NCBI RefSeq assembly: GCF_003265345.1
Contig: NZ_QFWW01000020.1
Span: 1-64,000, forward strand
Source of the DNA: Lentzea terrae
GTDB lineage: Bacteria; Actinomycetota; Actinomycetes; Mycobacteriales; Pseudonocardiaceae
Length of the DNA stretch: 64,000 bases
Direction: 5' to 3'
Made by a program: the position numbers and the translations under genes. Below are positions 1 through 11,183 of the stretch, in pieces. The notes under the pieces were generated by a model that was not told where the DNA came from, searched no databases, and worked only from the letters and a program-made list of their open reading frames with translations. Positions within the stretch are counted from its first letter, which is position 1. Every line of letters begins with the position of its first letter.

Positions 1-1156
1 CGAGGAATTGTGAGCGCTCACATTCGTTGGCGCACAAGGTGAACAGCTCTTCCAACTGATCCACCACGAGCAACACGCGCACGTCGTCCGGCCCGTTCGC
101 CAGCTCGTTGCGCACGGCGATGTCGAACGCCGCCGGATCCGCGTTCAGGTCCAGCCGTTTGCCGAGCGCGTTGCTCAGCGCTTCGAGCGGGCGTGCGGTC
201 GGGGTGATCACGATCGGCCGCCACGTCTCGTCGAGCCCGCCGACGACACCCGCTCTGAGCAGCGACGACTTGCCGCTGCCGGACGCACCGAACACGCCGA
301 CGACCGGGTGGCGCTCGATCCTGCGGGTGACCAGCTCGATCAGGTGGTCGCGGCCGAAGAACCACGGGTGGTGCTCGGGTTGGTAGGCCATCAGGCCGCG
401 GTACGGGCAGTCCGTGCGGACGACCTTGGGCGGCGGGGCCTGGTCGAGCGGCCGGCCCTGCAGCATCGTCTCGTGCAGGCCGCGCAGTTCGGGGCCGGGT
501 TCGATGCCGAGGTCGTCGATCAGCCGCTCGCGGGTTCTTCGGAAGGTCTCCAGCGCCTCTGCCTGCCGGTTCGCGCCGTACAGCGCGGTCATCAACTTGG
601 CGTGCAACGGTTCCCGGTACGGGTGCTGCCGCGCCAGCTCCTGCAGGTCCCCGACGACCTCGGCGTGCCGGCCCAAAGCCAGCTCGGCCGTGACGCGTGC
701 TTCCGCTGCCCGCAGCCGTGCCTCGTCGAGCCGCGCCGCGAACTGGTCGGGCAGGTCCGGGTAGGCCGGTCCGCGCCACTTGCCCAGCGCCTCCGCGAGC
801 AGATCGGCGGCCTTCGCGGGGTTGCCGTCCGCGAGCGCCTGCTCGCCGTCCTCCAGCAACTGGTCGAACCTGGTCGAGTCCAGCTCGCCGGGTTCGACGG
901 TGAGCTCGTACCCGACCGGCGTGCGGCTGATCCGGCCACCGAGCGCCCGCTTGAGCTGGTGAACGTACAGCCGGACGTTCTCCTGCGCCGAGGCCGGTGG
1001 CACCTCCCAGAGCGCCTCGATCAGCCGGTGCTGCGACACGGGCGTGTTCGCGTGCCTCAGCAACATCGCGAGCAGGATGCGCTGCTTCGCCGACCGCAGC
1101 GGCACCTCACCTTCGCCGGTGCGCACGACCAGCGGACCGAGCACCCGGAACTCCAC
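1..1156 (-). CDS. SARP/BTAD transcriptional regulator with nSTAND ATPase, 3' end outside window
   Basis: Partial gene of 385 codons starting at a GTG and running off the left edge without a stop. The N-terminus (about residues 1-90) reads as an OmpR-type winged helix (VEFRVLGPLVV at the start). A BTAD region follows (about 95-240). An ATPase domain then starts near residue 275, with P-loop GASGSGKSS at about 287 and Walker-B-like LLVVDQLEELF near the left edge. This is the AfsR/SARP architecture of actinomycete activators of secondary metabolism or development; members of this type usually continue into WD40 or TPR repeats. Target genes cannot be read from the sequence. It is divergent from the LuxR-type gene at 1254, so the two share a 97-bp promoter region. 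Confidence 0.85.
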   Translation of the reverse strand, partial: MEFRVLGPLVVRTGEGEVPLRSAKQRILLAMLLRHANTPVSQHRLIEALWEVPPASAQENVRLYVHQLKRALGGRISRTPVGYELTVEPGELDSTRFDQLLEDGEQALADGNPAKAADLLAEALGKWRGPAYPDLPDQFAARLDEARLRAAEARVTAELALGRHAEVVGDLQELARQHPYREPLHAKLMTALYGANRQAEALETFRRTRERLIDDLGIEPGPELRGLHETMLQGRPLDQAPPPKVVRTDCPYRGLMAYQPEHHPWFFGRDHLIELVTRRIERHPVVGVFGASGSGKSSLLRAGVVGGLDETWRPIVITPTARPLEALSNALGKRLDLNADPAAFDIAVRNELANGPDDVRVLLVVDQLEELFTLCANECERSQFL

Positions 1157-1253
1157 GCGCCCTCCCCCACGAATCGGCGGAACCGTAGCAACGACCAGGC
1201 GTTATACGCAGGCGATACGAAGAAATACGCCCGTCCGCCAACCGTCTCGACGT

Positions 1254-1778
1254 GTGCGAACCATCCATGTCGCGCTGTCGCTGCACAGCGCTCTGCTGGC
1301 GAACAAGATCTCTTCCCGCCTCGCCGCCCTGCCGTGGGCTGCCCCAGGCACTCCCGCCGACGTGACCGTCACCGACGCTGCCAAGGCCGGCGGCCCGCGA
1401 ACCGTCGCGGTGCTGCCTTCCGGCGCCGGGGTGGAGGGCTTGCTGCGGGCGGGAGTCACCGGACTCGTGCTCGCGGACGATCCTTTGGACGACATCGTGC
1501 GCGCGATTCACGACGTGCACGCGTTCGGCGGCTGGGTCTCGCCCCGCCTGGTGTCCTGCGTGCTGCCATCACCGCCGCCGACGTCGTTGACCCTGCGCGA
1601 ACGCGAGACGTTGAAGTTGGTGGCCGAGGGCCGGGAGAACGCGGAGATCGCCGCCGCCATGTTCATCTCCGTCAGCGCGGTCAAGTTCCACGTCTCGAAC
1701 CTGTTGCGCAAGTTCGGCTGCCGCGACCGCACCCAACTGGTCTCGCGACTAGGGCGCCCGCTGCCGGTGCTTTCCTAG
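1254..1778 (+). CDS. LuxR/NarL-type response-regulator-like protein
   Basis: 174 aa from a GTG start. The C-terminal 65 residues are a clear LuxR helix-turn-helix (LTLRERETLKLVAEG, then AEIAAAMFISVSAVKFHVSN). The N-terminal ~110 residues have the length and alternating pattern of a shortened receiver domain (VLPSGAGVEGLLRAGVTGL, DDIVRAIHDVHAFGGWVSP), but no convincing phospho-acceptor Asp pocket is visible. It may be an atypical, phosphorylation-independent regulator. It lies immediately upstream of the M23 peptidase gene, with only 10 bp between its stop and that ATG, so co-transcription is likely. In-frame codons run further upstream, but the GTG at 1254 fits the domain best. Confidence 0.75.
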   Translation: MRTIHVALSLHSALLANKISSRLAALPWAAPGTPADVTVTDAAKAGGPRTVAVLPSGAGVEGLLRAGVTGLVLADDPLDDIVRAIHDVHAFGGWVSPRLVSCVLPSPPPTSLTLRERETLKLVAEGRENAEIAAAMFISVSAVKFHVSNLLRKFGCRDRTQLVSRLGRPLPVLS

Positions 1779-1788
1779 CGTGCCTCAC

Positions 1789-2703
1789 ATGAGAATCCTC
1801 GTCGCGGGCTTGCTCGCCTTTTCCGTCCTAATAGGACTCGCCAGCCCTGCCCAGGCCGCGTTGCCAGCCTGGCCGAACGTGCGGATCGGCGCCACCGGTG
1901 CCGTCGTGCAGAGCGCCCAGCACCTGCTGCGCCACCGCGGTCACACCATCGCGGCCGACGGCGACTTCGGCTCGGGCACCGAGGCCGCAGTCAAGCAGTT
2001 CCAGTCGTCGGCAGGCCTGTCGGCCGACGGCGAGATCGGCCCGCTGACCTGGCCCAAGCTGATCGTGAGCGTGCAGCGCGGCAACAACAGCGAGGCCGTC
2101 CGCGCGGCCCAGGTCCAGCTCAACCGCTACGGCCACGGCCTGGTCGTCGACGGCGACTTCGGCACCGGCACCCACAACGCGGCCGTGGCGTTCCAGAGCT
2201 CGCACGGCCTGACCGCGGACGGCATCGTCGGCCCGAACACGTGGCAGGCCCTGATCGGCGGCACACCGTCCTCCGGCGGCTCCCACAGCCTGCCGCTCGC
2301 CCGCAGTGCGTTGCCGCGCAGCGAATACGACGACCCGCACCACGACTACCCGGCCATCGACCTGCCGGTGAACAACGTCCCGGCGTACGCGATGGTCAGC
2401 GGCACCGCCTACCGCATCGACCAGCCCAGCGGCTGCGGCTACGGCATCCGGATCGCCAAGGGCGGCGTCGACTACATCTACTGCCACTTCTCGGGGTGGT
2501 CGGTCGCGCACGGCCAGGCGGTGACGGCCGGCCAGCGCGTCGGCACCACCGGCAACACCGGCAACTCGACGGGCCCGCACCTGCACATCGCGATCAAGAT
2601 CAGCGGCACCTCCTACTGCCCGCAGAACTTCCTGCTCGCGATCTACGACGGCCGCACCCCGCCCGCGCCGTCGTCGCTGCCTCGCACGGGCTGCTTCTAC
2701 TGA
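1789..2703 (+). CDS. Secreted peptidoglycan-binding M23 family metallopeptidase
   Basis: 304 aa. The signal peptide is residues 1-23 (MRILVAGLL...ASPAQA). Two PG_binding_1 repeats follow at about 30-90 and 95-155 (each with DGDFG.GT, then ADGEIGPLTW or ADGIVGPNTW). The C-terminal domain at about 180-300 is M23/LytM-like, with a zinc-site H and D in HHDYPAIDLPV and the HxH pair in GPHLHIAIK. It is expected to act outside the membrane on peptidoglycan, probably as an endopeptidase. A GTG nine bases upstream (1780) would add three residues; I chose the ATG because the signal peptide begins there. The 3' end overlaps the convergent lipoprotein gene by 7 bp. Confidence 0.85.
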   Translation: MRILVAGLLAFSVLIGLASPAQAALPAWPNVRIGATGAVVQSAQHLLRHRGHTIAADGDFGSGTEAAVKQFQSSAGLSADGEIGPLTWPKLIVSVQRGNNSEAVRAAQVQLNRYGHGLVVDGDFGTGTHNAAVAFQSSHGLTADGIVGPNTWQALIGGTPSSGGSHSLPLARSALPRSEYDDPHHDYPAIDLPVNNVPAYAMVSGTAYRIDQPSGCGYGIRIAKGGVDYIYCHFSGWSVAHGQAVTAGQRVGTTGNTGNSTGPHLHIAIKISGTSYCPQNFLLAIYDGRTPPAPSSLPRTGCFY

Positions 2704-3179
2704 ATCGCGGTGCTGCCGCTGATCGTCGGGCTCGGCTGGTGCTGGGCGTAGCGGCTTCGCCATTGCACGGTGAGCCGCTCGCCCAGTGTCGCCGTGGCGA
2801 AGGCGACCTCGTACGAGTAGCTCTGGCCGGCTTTCAGCGGCTCGAAGAGAACAGGCCTGCCGTCGACGTCGGGCATGATCGGCTTGATCTTGCGCCCGTC
2901 GGTGGACGCTTCGAAGTCCTGGTCTCCGACTCTCCTGCCCTCGTCACGCGCGTTGAACACCGTCACCTTGACCACGGTCACCACCCGGTTCGGGGTTCCG
3001 TCGCGGTCCTGGAACTTCGGCGCCGACACCACGAGCCAGTCGCCGTTGGGCCACACCACGCGTTCGTCCCACGTGTACTCACGCGGGGTCGCCGAGGACG
3101 GGGGCGGTGCGGCCGGTGGGGGCGCGCCACAGCCGGCCAGCAGCAACACGACGGCGAGCTTCCCCAGGACACGTGGCAC
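2697..3179 (-). CDS. Secreted lipoprotein, DUF4352-like
   Basis: 160 aa from GTG. The N-terminus is a lipoprotein signal with lipobox LLLAGCG (Cys at about residue 17), followed by a Pro/Ala/Ser linker. The mature part (about 35-150) has an all-beta pattern: VVTVVKVTVFNARDEGR, then FEPLKAGQSYSYEVAFAT. This resembles the DUF4352/telokin-like Ig fold that many actinobacterial lipoproteins carry. No catalytic residues are evident. The stop codon lies inside the end of the convergent M23 gene. The function is unknown beyond a cell-surface location. Confidence 0.7.
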   Translation of the reverse strand: MPRVLGKLAVVLLLAGCGAPPPAAPPPSSATPREYTWDERVVWPNGDWLVVSAPKFQDRDGTPNRVVTVVKVTVFNARDEGRRVGDQDFEASTDGRKIKPIMPDVDGRPVLFEPLKAGQSYSYEVAFATATLGERLTVQWRSRYAQHQPSPTISGSTAIQ

Positions 3180-3190
3180 CCGAGCAGTAT

Positions 3191-4021
3191 CTACGCCCCG
3201 CAGTGCTGGTGCACCGAATTCCTCGGGCAGCCCCCGGCGAGCCAGTCGCGTGTGCTCGCGAACGCGGCGTCGATCAGTTCGCGGGCGCGGCTGAAGTCGC
3301 CGGGCGACACCTCGAGCGGGCACAGCGACGGCACGACCTTCATCTCCACCACGTCCCGATAGCGCTCGACGTCCACCGCCAGCCGGTGGTTGACCAGCAA
3401 CGTCAAGGCCTGCAAGGCGATACCGATCGCGCTGCGCGGCGGCGACGTCAACGCACACGCGTAACCGGTCGGCAGCACCCACACCTGGTCAGCACCTCGT
3501 TCGACCGCGTGCGACACGGGGTTGTTGTTCACGGCGCCGCCGTCCATCAGGTAGCGGCCGTCGAGCACCACCGGCGGGAAGACGGCCGGAATCGCGGTCG
3601 AGGCCAGCACCGCGTCGACCGCGGATCCTTTCGACAGGAAGACTTCCCCGCCCGACAACACGTCCGTGGCAATGACGTGGGCCGGCAGCTCCGTGCCGGT
3701 CAGGTCGATCTCGCCGAGCGAGCGTTCCAGCAGGCGGCGCAACCCGGACGGCGGCACGAGGTGGTCGCGAAAGCCCAGCAAACCGAGCACACCGCGCACC
3801 GGCCGGAGCGGGAAGACATCGGTGCGGCGCAACGAAACCCACAGTGCGGCCAGGGAGTCCACATCGGACGGGTACAGCGCGAACCACACGGCGTTGGCCG
3901 CGCCCACCGATGTGCCGACGACGAAGTCCGGGTGGACGCCGGCGTCGGTGAGCGCGGCCAGCATGCCGACCTCTATCGCGCCCAAGCTCCCACCGCCTGC
4001 GAGCACGAACGCGGCCGCCAT
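3191..4021 (-). CDS. Patatin-like phospholipase
   Basis: 276 aa. The oxyanion loop AGGGSLGA lies at residues 8-15, the nucleophile elbow GTSVGAANA (G-x-S-x-G) at about 36-44, and the catalytic Asp in the DGGAVNNN motif at about 170-177. This is the complete Ser-Asp dyad set of bacterial patatins, which hydrolyse acyl-ester lipids. There is no signal peptide, so it probably acts in the cytosol or at the inner face of the membrane. The ATG at 4021 is preceded by a GA-rich ribosome-binding stretch (GAGGATGAGGAG). It is divergent from the GH63-like gene at 4219. Confidence 0.88.
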   Translation of the reverse strand: MAAAFVLAGGGSLGAIEVGMLAALTDAGVHPDFVVGTSVGAANAVWFALYPSDVDSLAALWVSLRRTDVFPLRPVRGVLGLLGFRDHLVPPSGLRRLLERSLGEIDLTGTELPAHVIATDVLSGGEVFLSKGSAVDAVLASTAIPAVFPPVVLDGRYLMDGGAVNNNPVSHAVERGADQVWVLPTGYACALTSPPRSAIGIALQALTLLVNHRLAVDVERYRDVVEMKVVPSLCPLEVSPGDFSRARELIDAAFASTRDWLAGGCPRNSVHQHCGA

Positions 4022-4218
4022 CTCCTCATCCTCCCCGGAAGGCGCTCGCGGGGGCGAGGGGCCAAATTCCGCACAGGTGGCCCGCACACCACGAACGCCA
4101 GGAGCCGTCTCCTCCGGTCCAGGTGGCCAGACACCACCGAACCATCCCCGCGGGGTGAACCGCCGCACCCGATCCCCACCCCAGCCTGGGATTTCCAAGG
4201 CGACGAAAGGCGGTCAAC

Positions 4219-6761
<2,543 letters not shown>

Positions 6762-6765
<4 letters not shown>

Positions 6766-7085
6766 GCCGGCCGGACCAACCCGTGATCTACGAGCTCAAC
6801 ACCGCCGTGTGGCTGGGCGAGCTGTCCCGCGCCGCCGGACGGGAGGTCACCCTCGGCGACGTGCCCTCGTCCGCCTGGCACGACGTCACGCCCGCCGGCG
6901 TTGACGCGGTGTGGCTGATGGGCGTGTGGGAACGCAGCGTGCCGGGCCTCGCGATGGCGAACGCGCATCCCGGCCCGCGGGCATCGTTCCACGAGGCGCT
7001 GCCGGATCTGCGACCAGAAGACGTCGCGGGCTCACCGTACTGCGTGCGTCGCTACGCCGTGGCCTGGCCGGGTCGTGCATCGTGA
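6762..7085 (+). pseudogene. 5' fragment of an alpha-amylase family (GH13) gene
   Basis: The frame opens with an ATGA overlap to the GH63-like gene. It encodes about 100 residues of a GH13 N-terminus: VIYELNTAVWLGELSRAAGR, VDAVWLMGVWERS, then GSPYCVRRYAV. Family members normally continue after the SPYCVRRY segment into the barrel with the catalytic Asp/Glu/Asp. Here homology stops at about 7061 and the frame ends eight codons later. The following DNA is antisense sequence from a P-type ATPase gene. All catalytic residues are missing, so this is a deletion remnant and not a functional enzyme. Confidence 0.8.
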
Positions 7086-7375
7086 CCAGGCCGAGCAGTT
7101 CCACGTTGCCCCGCAAGGCTTCCTCGGACAGCTCGCTGCCCGCCGCGCGGCCGATCGCGAGCACCCGCAGACCGGCGGCGGACAGGTCCTCGGCTTCGGC
7201 GTGGTGGTCGCGGCCGGCGAGGGCGAGGACCCGTTCGACCGCGCCCTTGACGTAGACCACGTCGTTGGCGTGCCGGGTCGCCATGAACATCCGTTCCGAG
7301 CTGAACGGCAGGACGTCCACGCGTTCCGGCACGTCGGTGTCGTCCAGGCCGGCCTTGCGCGCGGCCACGAGGTGA
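7066..7375 (-). pseudogene. Internal fragment of a P-type cation ATPase
   Basis: About 100 codons on the minus strand read LVAARKAGLD, VDVLPFSSERMFMATRH, VVYVKGAVERVLALAG, then AAGLRVLAIGRA and LLGLVTMHDPAR. This is the nucleotide-binding (N) domain and the start of the P domain of a P1/P2-type ATPase (PFxSERxxMAT and the KGA motif). The phosphorylation motif DKTGT, the TGD/GDGxND motifs and all membrane segments are absent. There is no start codon or ribosome-binding site. The fragment joins the AI-2E fragment at about 7374 with a frame change and the GH13 fragment at about 7064. It is the middle piece of a composite deletion scar. Confidence 0.75.
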
Positions 7376-7724
7376 ACACGAACGCGACGAACCCGCCGAG
7401 CACGCCGACCGCGAGCACCACGACCAGGCCCGTCGCCAGGACACGTGGCACGCCGTGCCGGGTGAGCCAGAACGCCGCCGGCCGCAGCAACGCGGACAGC
7501 AGCACGGCGATGGACAGCGGGATGACCACCACGGCCAGCCGTCCCAGCACGTAGCCCGCGGCCCACACCGTCACGCCGATGACCAACAACTGCAGGCACA
7601 CCAACGACACGGCACGCAGCCGCTGTCCTGCCGTCACGATCCCGGCTTCCGCCAACGGCGCTCGGCCAAACCGGCGAGCGCCCGAACCGGTGAACGCGGC
7701 CGCACCCGTCCACCGGCGCCGCAA
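7376..7724 (-). pseudogene. 5' fragment of an AI-2E family transporter gene
   Basis: About 115 codons from a TTG (7724) read through two or three hydrophobic helices: AVSLVCLQLLVIGVTVWAA, VVVIPLSIAVLLSALLRPA, and VLATGLVVVLAVGVLGGFV. This pattern, with LSALLRPAAFWLTRHGVPR between helices, is the N-terminus of the PerM/AI-2E permease family (about 350-400 aa, eight TM). Homology ends at about 7376, where the frame runs into the P-type ATPase fragment. More than two thirds of the protein is missing. The intact start region suggests the deletion removed the 3' part of a once complete gene. It is divergent from the MBL-fold gene at 7739. Confidence 0.7.
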
Positions 7725-7738
7725 GTAGGTTGAGCGCC

Positions 7739-8659
7739 ATGACCTCCCAACCCTCGCTGCAGGAAATCGCGCCCGGTGTGCACGCCTGGATCCAGCCCGA
7801 CGGCACGTGGTGGATCAACAACGCGGGCGCCGTCCACTCCGGCGGCGAAGTCGTGCTCGTCGACACGTGCGCGACCGCTCGCCGCACGAGGCTCTTCCTC
7901 GACGCGGTCGACGCGGCCACCGGCGGGGCGCCCGTCCGCCTCGCCGTGAACACGCATCTGCACGGTGATCACGTGTACGGCAACGCGCTGCTGCCCAACT
8001 CCACCGTGATCGTGGCGCACGAGCACACCCGGCAGGGCATCCTGCAGGACTTCATCCTCGCCCACACGCCGCCGGTGTGGTCGCCGACGCCGGAGTGGGG
8101 CGTCGACGCGGTCCGCGCGCCCACGCTGTCGTTCCGCGACGAGGTCACCCTGTACGCGGGCACGAAGCCGGTCGTGGTGCGGCATCCCGGGTACGCCGCG
8201 CACACCGTGGGCGACGCGGTCGCGTGGTTGCCGGAGGAGCGCGTGCTGTTCACCGGCGATCTGGTGTTCCACCGGGTGACACCGATGATCGCGATGGGCT
8301 CGCTGGAGGGCGCGCTGCGGTCGCTCGACTGGCTCGCCGCGTTCGAACCGGCCGTGGCGGTGCCCGGCCACGGGCCGATCGTTCCCGGTGCGGACTTCGC
8401 CGAGGTGCTGGACGAGCACCGGCGCTATTACGGGTTCGTGCGCGACACCGCTGTCACGGGACGGGAGAAGGGCTGGACGCCGCTGGAGGCCGCGCGGGAG
8501 GCCGACCTCGGCGAGTTCGCCGACCTGCCGGACGCCGAACGACTGGTGCTCAACCTGCACCGCGCCTACGCCGACGCGGACGGGGTGGACATCAACGTCG
8601 CCGCCGCGCTCGGTGACGCCATCGCCTACAACGGAGGCCCGCTGGCCTGTTCGGTGTGA
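7739..8659 (+). CDS. MBL-fold metallo-hydrolase
   Basis: 306 aa. The zinc-binding motif NTHLHGDHVYGN (HxHxDH) lies at about residue 70. A downstream H is in VVVRHPGYAAHTVGDAV, the metal-bridging Asp is in VLFTGDLVF, and a final H is in VPGHGPIV, which gives a complete di-metal site. It lacks a signal peptide. The family hydrolyses thioesters, lactones and related compounds; the substrate cannot be deduced. A TTG nine bases upstream would add three residues, but the ATG at 7739 is a better start. A GC-rich hairpin follows, so it is probably monocistronic. Confidence 0.85.
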   Translation: MTSQPSLQEIAPGVHAWIQPDGTWWINNAGAVHSGGEVVLVDTCATARRTRLFLDAVDAATGGAPVRLAVNTHLHGDHVYGNALLPNSTVIVAHEHTRQGILQDFILAHTPPVWSPTPEWGVDAVRAPTLSFRDEVTLYAGTKPVVVRHPGYAAHTVGDAVAWLPEERVLFTGDLVFHRVTPMIAMGSLEGALRSLDWLAAFEPAVAVPGHGPIVPGADFAEVLDEHRRYYGFVRDTAVTGREKGWTPLEAAREADLGEFADLPDAERLVLNLHRAYADADGVDINVAAALGDAIAYNGGPLACSV

Positions 8660-8714
8660 GTGGAACGCCGAGCGGTTTCCGCCTTGCGCGGATCTCCGCG
8701 GGCGAACCGCGAAC

Positions 8715-8740
8715 CCCGCCCGCACTGCGCAGCGGGCGGG
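8715..8740 (+). terminator. Hairpin terminator after the MBL-fold gene
   Basis: Perfect 9-bp inverted repeat CCCGCCCGC/GCGGGCGGG with an 8-nt loop, 56 bp after the stop codon. There is no long T-run, as is usual in high-GC actinomycetes. Confidence 0.6.
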
Positions 8741-8861
8741 CTTCGTGACGTGGTCCCGAGTGGACGCTCACGACACGTCAGCGCGCGAACACAAACCGTT
8801 GCCGCGTAACGATATTGCTCTCCCGCCGATGTCCAGAGCACCGGACCGGAAGGGGGCCGCA

Positions 8862-11126
8862 ATGTCGCCGCGCCCTTGGCTGAGGACAGCCCTGCTCACA
8901 ATGGTTCTGCTCGCGCCCGCGATCGTGGTGGTGCCGCCCGCCGCCCAGGCGGCGGTGCTGCCGCCGAACTTCCAGGACCGGGTGGTGCTGAGCGGGCTCA
9001 CCAACCCGATCGACGTCGAGTTCGCCGCGGACGGACGCGTGTTCGTGGCCCAGAAGAACGGTGTCATCAGGGTTTTCGACAACCTGGCCGACACCACGCC
9101 GACGACGTTCGCCGACCTGTCCGCGAGCGTGCACGACTTCTGGGACCGCGGCATGCTCGGCTTCGCGCTGCACCCCGCTTTCCCGGCGAATCCGTCCGTG
9201 TACGCGCTGTACGCCTACGACCCGAGCGGGCGGTGGGGTGACGGCTGCCCGACCCCGCCTGGTCCCACGACCGACGGGTGTCTGGTGTACGGGAGGCTGT
9301 CCCGGCTGACCGCGAGCGGCAACACCACGACCGGCGCGGAGCAGGTGCTGATCCAGGACTGGTGCCAGCAGTACCCGAGCCACTCCGTCGGCACGCTGCT
9401 GTTCGGCCGCGACGGCGCGTTGTACGTGAGCAGCGGTGACGGCGCGAGCTTCACCAACGTCGACTACGGCCAGTACGGAGCCAACTATCCCCTTAACCAG
9501 GCCAACCCGTGTGGCGATCCGCCGGGCGGCGTCGGGACCGCGCTCACGCCGCCGAACGCACAGGGCGGTGCGTTGCGCAGCCAGAGCATCCGCCGCCCGA
9601 GCGGCCCGGTGACGCTGGACGGAACGGTGCTGCGCATCGACCCGGCCACCGGCGCCGGCCTGCCGGACAACCCGTTCGCGGCCTCGGCCGACCCCAACGC
9701 GCGGCGCGTGATCGGCTGGGGCCTGCGCAACCCGTTCCGGATGACCCAGCGGCCGGGCAGCGACGAGCTGTGGATCGGCGACGTCGGCTGGACCAACTGG
9801 GAGGAGATCAACCGGCTCACCACCAACCGCAACTTCGGCTGGCCCTGCTACGAGGGTGCCGGGGCGCAAAGTGGTTACCAGAGCGCCGGTCTCGCCTCGT
9901 GCTCGCAGCTGTACAGCACGCCCGGTTCGGTCGCGGCGCCGTACTACGCCTACAACCACAGCGCGTGCGTGGTGAACTACACCGGTTGCCGCACCGGCAG
10001 CTCGTCGATCACCGGCATCGCCTTCTACGGAGGCGGTTCCTACCCGGCCGAGTACAACGGCGCGTTGTTCTTCGGCGACCACAGCCGCAACGAGATCTGG
10101 GCGATGATGCCGGGCACCAACGGCCTGCCCGACCCCGCGCAACGCAGGTGCTTCGTCTGCGCGGACTCCTCCGGCGCGGCCGCAGGCCACCCGGTCGCTC
10201 TGAAGATCGGGCCGAACGGCGACCTGTTCTACGTCAACATGGACAACGGGACTATCCACCGGATCACCTACACCGCGGCGAACCAGGCGCCGACCGCGCG
10301 CATCAGCGCCACCCCGACGACCGGCAACGCGCCGTTGACGGTGAACTTCAGCGGCACCGCGTCGACCGACCCGGAAGGCTCCCCGTTGGCCTACAGCTGG
10401 GACCTCAACGGCGACGGTCTGTTCGGCGACGCGACAACGCCGACGGCGACCCACACCTACACGTCGTCCGGCAACTTCGTCGCGTCGTTGCGCGTCACGG
10501 ATCCCCAAGGCGCCGCCCACACGGCGACGGTCACGATCACCGTGGGCAACACCCCGCCCAGCCCGGTGATCGACTCGCCGTCGGCCGCGGTGCGCTGGAA
10601 GGTCGGTGACGCGATCAACTTCTCCGGCCGCGCGACCGACACGCAGGACGGCACGATTCCCGCGTCCGGGCTGAGCTGGTCGTTGGTGCTGAACCACTGC
10701 TTCAGCGCGACCGACTGCCACGAGCACGTCCTGCAGACGTTCTCCGGTGTCGCAAGTGGACAGTTCGCGGCACCTGACCACCAATATCCGTCGCACCTGC
10801 AACTGCGGTTGACCGCAACGGATTCCGGCGGGCTCAGCACCACAACGAGCGTGCGGCTCGACCCGCAGACGGTGCAGCTCACGTTCAAGACCAACCCCGG
10901 AGGGCTCAAGCTGACCGGGTTCGGGTTCAACGAGGGCGCGACGGCGACGCCGTTCACCGTCACCGTGATCGTCGGGTCCAGCAACTCGGTGAGCGCGCCC
11001 GAATCGCAGGTCGTCAACCGGTCGACCTACTTCTTCTCCTCGTGGTCGAACGGAGGCGCGAAGGACCACACGCTGATCGCACCCGCGGTCAACACCGTCT
11101 ACACCGCCTACTACCGGAAGCGATGA
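8862..11126 (+). CDS. Secreted PQQ-type sugar dehydrogenase with PKD domain
   Basis: 754 aa. The signal peptide is residues 1-30 (ends PPAAQAA). Residues about 40-470 form a six-bladed glucose/sorbosone-dehydrogenase propeller: GLTNPIDVEFAADGRVFVAQ, FWDRGMLGFALHP, RRVIGWGLRNPFRM, ELWIGDVGWTNWEEINR, and CVVNYTGCRTGSSSITGIAFYGG. A PKD domain follows at about 475-560 (APLTVNFSG, then YSWDLNGDG and HTYTSSGNFVASLRVTD). The remaining ~190 residues are beta-rich and end with a TVYTAYYRKR tail. It is expected to oxidise a sugar or alcohol outside the cell. The ATG was chosen for its GGAAGGGG ribosome-binding site and signal peptide; the open frame upstream is not coding. The gene ends in a strong hairpin. 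Confidence 0.85.
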   Translation: MSPRPWLRTALLTMVLLAPAIVVVPPAAQAAVLPPNFQDRVVLSGLTNPIDVEFAADGRVFVAQKNGVIRVFDNLADTTPTTFADLSASVHDFWDRGMLGFALHPAFPANPSVYALYAYDPSGRWGDGCPTPPGPTTDGCLVYGRLSRLTASGNTTTGAEQVLIQDWCQQYPSHSVGTLLFGRDGALYVSSGDGASFTNVDYGQYGANYPLNQANPCGDPPGGVGTALTPPNAQGGALRSQSIRRPSGPVTLDGTVLRIDPATGAGLPDNPFAASADPNARRVIGWGLRNPFRMTQRPGSDELWIGDVGWTNWEEINRLTTNRNFGWPCYEGAGAQSGYQSAGLASCSQLYSTPGSVAAPYYAYNHSACVVNYTGCRTGSSSITGIAFYGGGSYPAEYNGALFFGDHSRNEIWAMMPGTNGLPDPAQRRCFVCADSSGAAAGHPVALKIGPNGDLFYVNMDNGTIHRITYTAANQAPTARISATPTTGNAPLTVNFSGTASTDPEGSPLAYSWDLNGDGLFGDATTPTATHTYTSSGNFVASLRVTDPQGAAHTATVTITVGNTPPSPVIDSPSAAVRWKVGDAINFSGRATDTQDGTIPASGLSWSLVLNHCFSATDCHEHVLQTFSGVASGQFAAPDHQYPSHLQLRLTATDSGGLSTTTSVRLDPQTVQLTFKTNPGGLKLTGFGFNEGATATPFTVTVIVGSSNSVSAPESQVVNRSTYFFSSWSNGGAKDHTLIAPAVNTVYTAYYRKR

Positions 11127-11133
11127 CGAGAGC

Positions 11134-11172
11134 CCACCCTGCCACTGTCCGATCCGGACAATGGCAGGGTGG
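11134..11172. terminator. Bidirectional terminator hairpin
   Basis: 18-bp arms starting CCACCCTGCCA with one mismatch and a 3-nt loop, located between the convergent sugar-dehydrogenase and NmrA genes. Position and symmetry suit termination from both sides. Confidence 0.85.
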
Positions 11173-11183
11173 ATCGCCAGTCC

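Noticed and set aside
8388-8861. N-terminal extension of the sugar dehydrogenase
   Set aside because: The frame upstream of 8862 overlaps the MBL-fold gene and lacks coding character; ATG 8862 has a ribosome-binding site and signal peptide.
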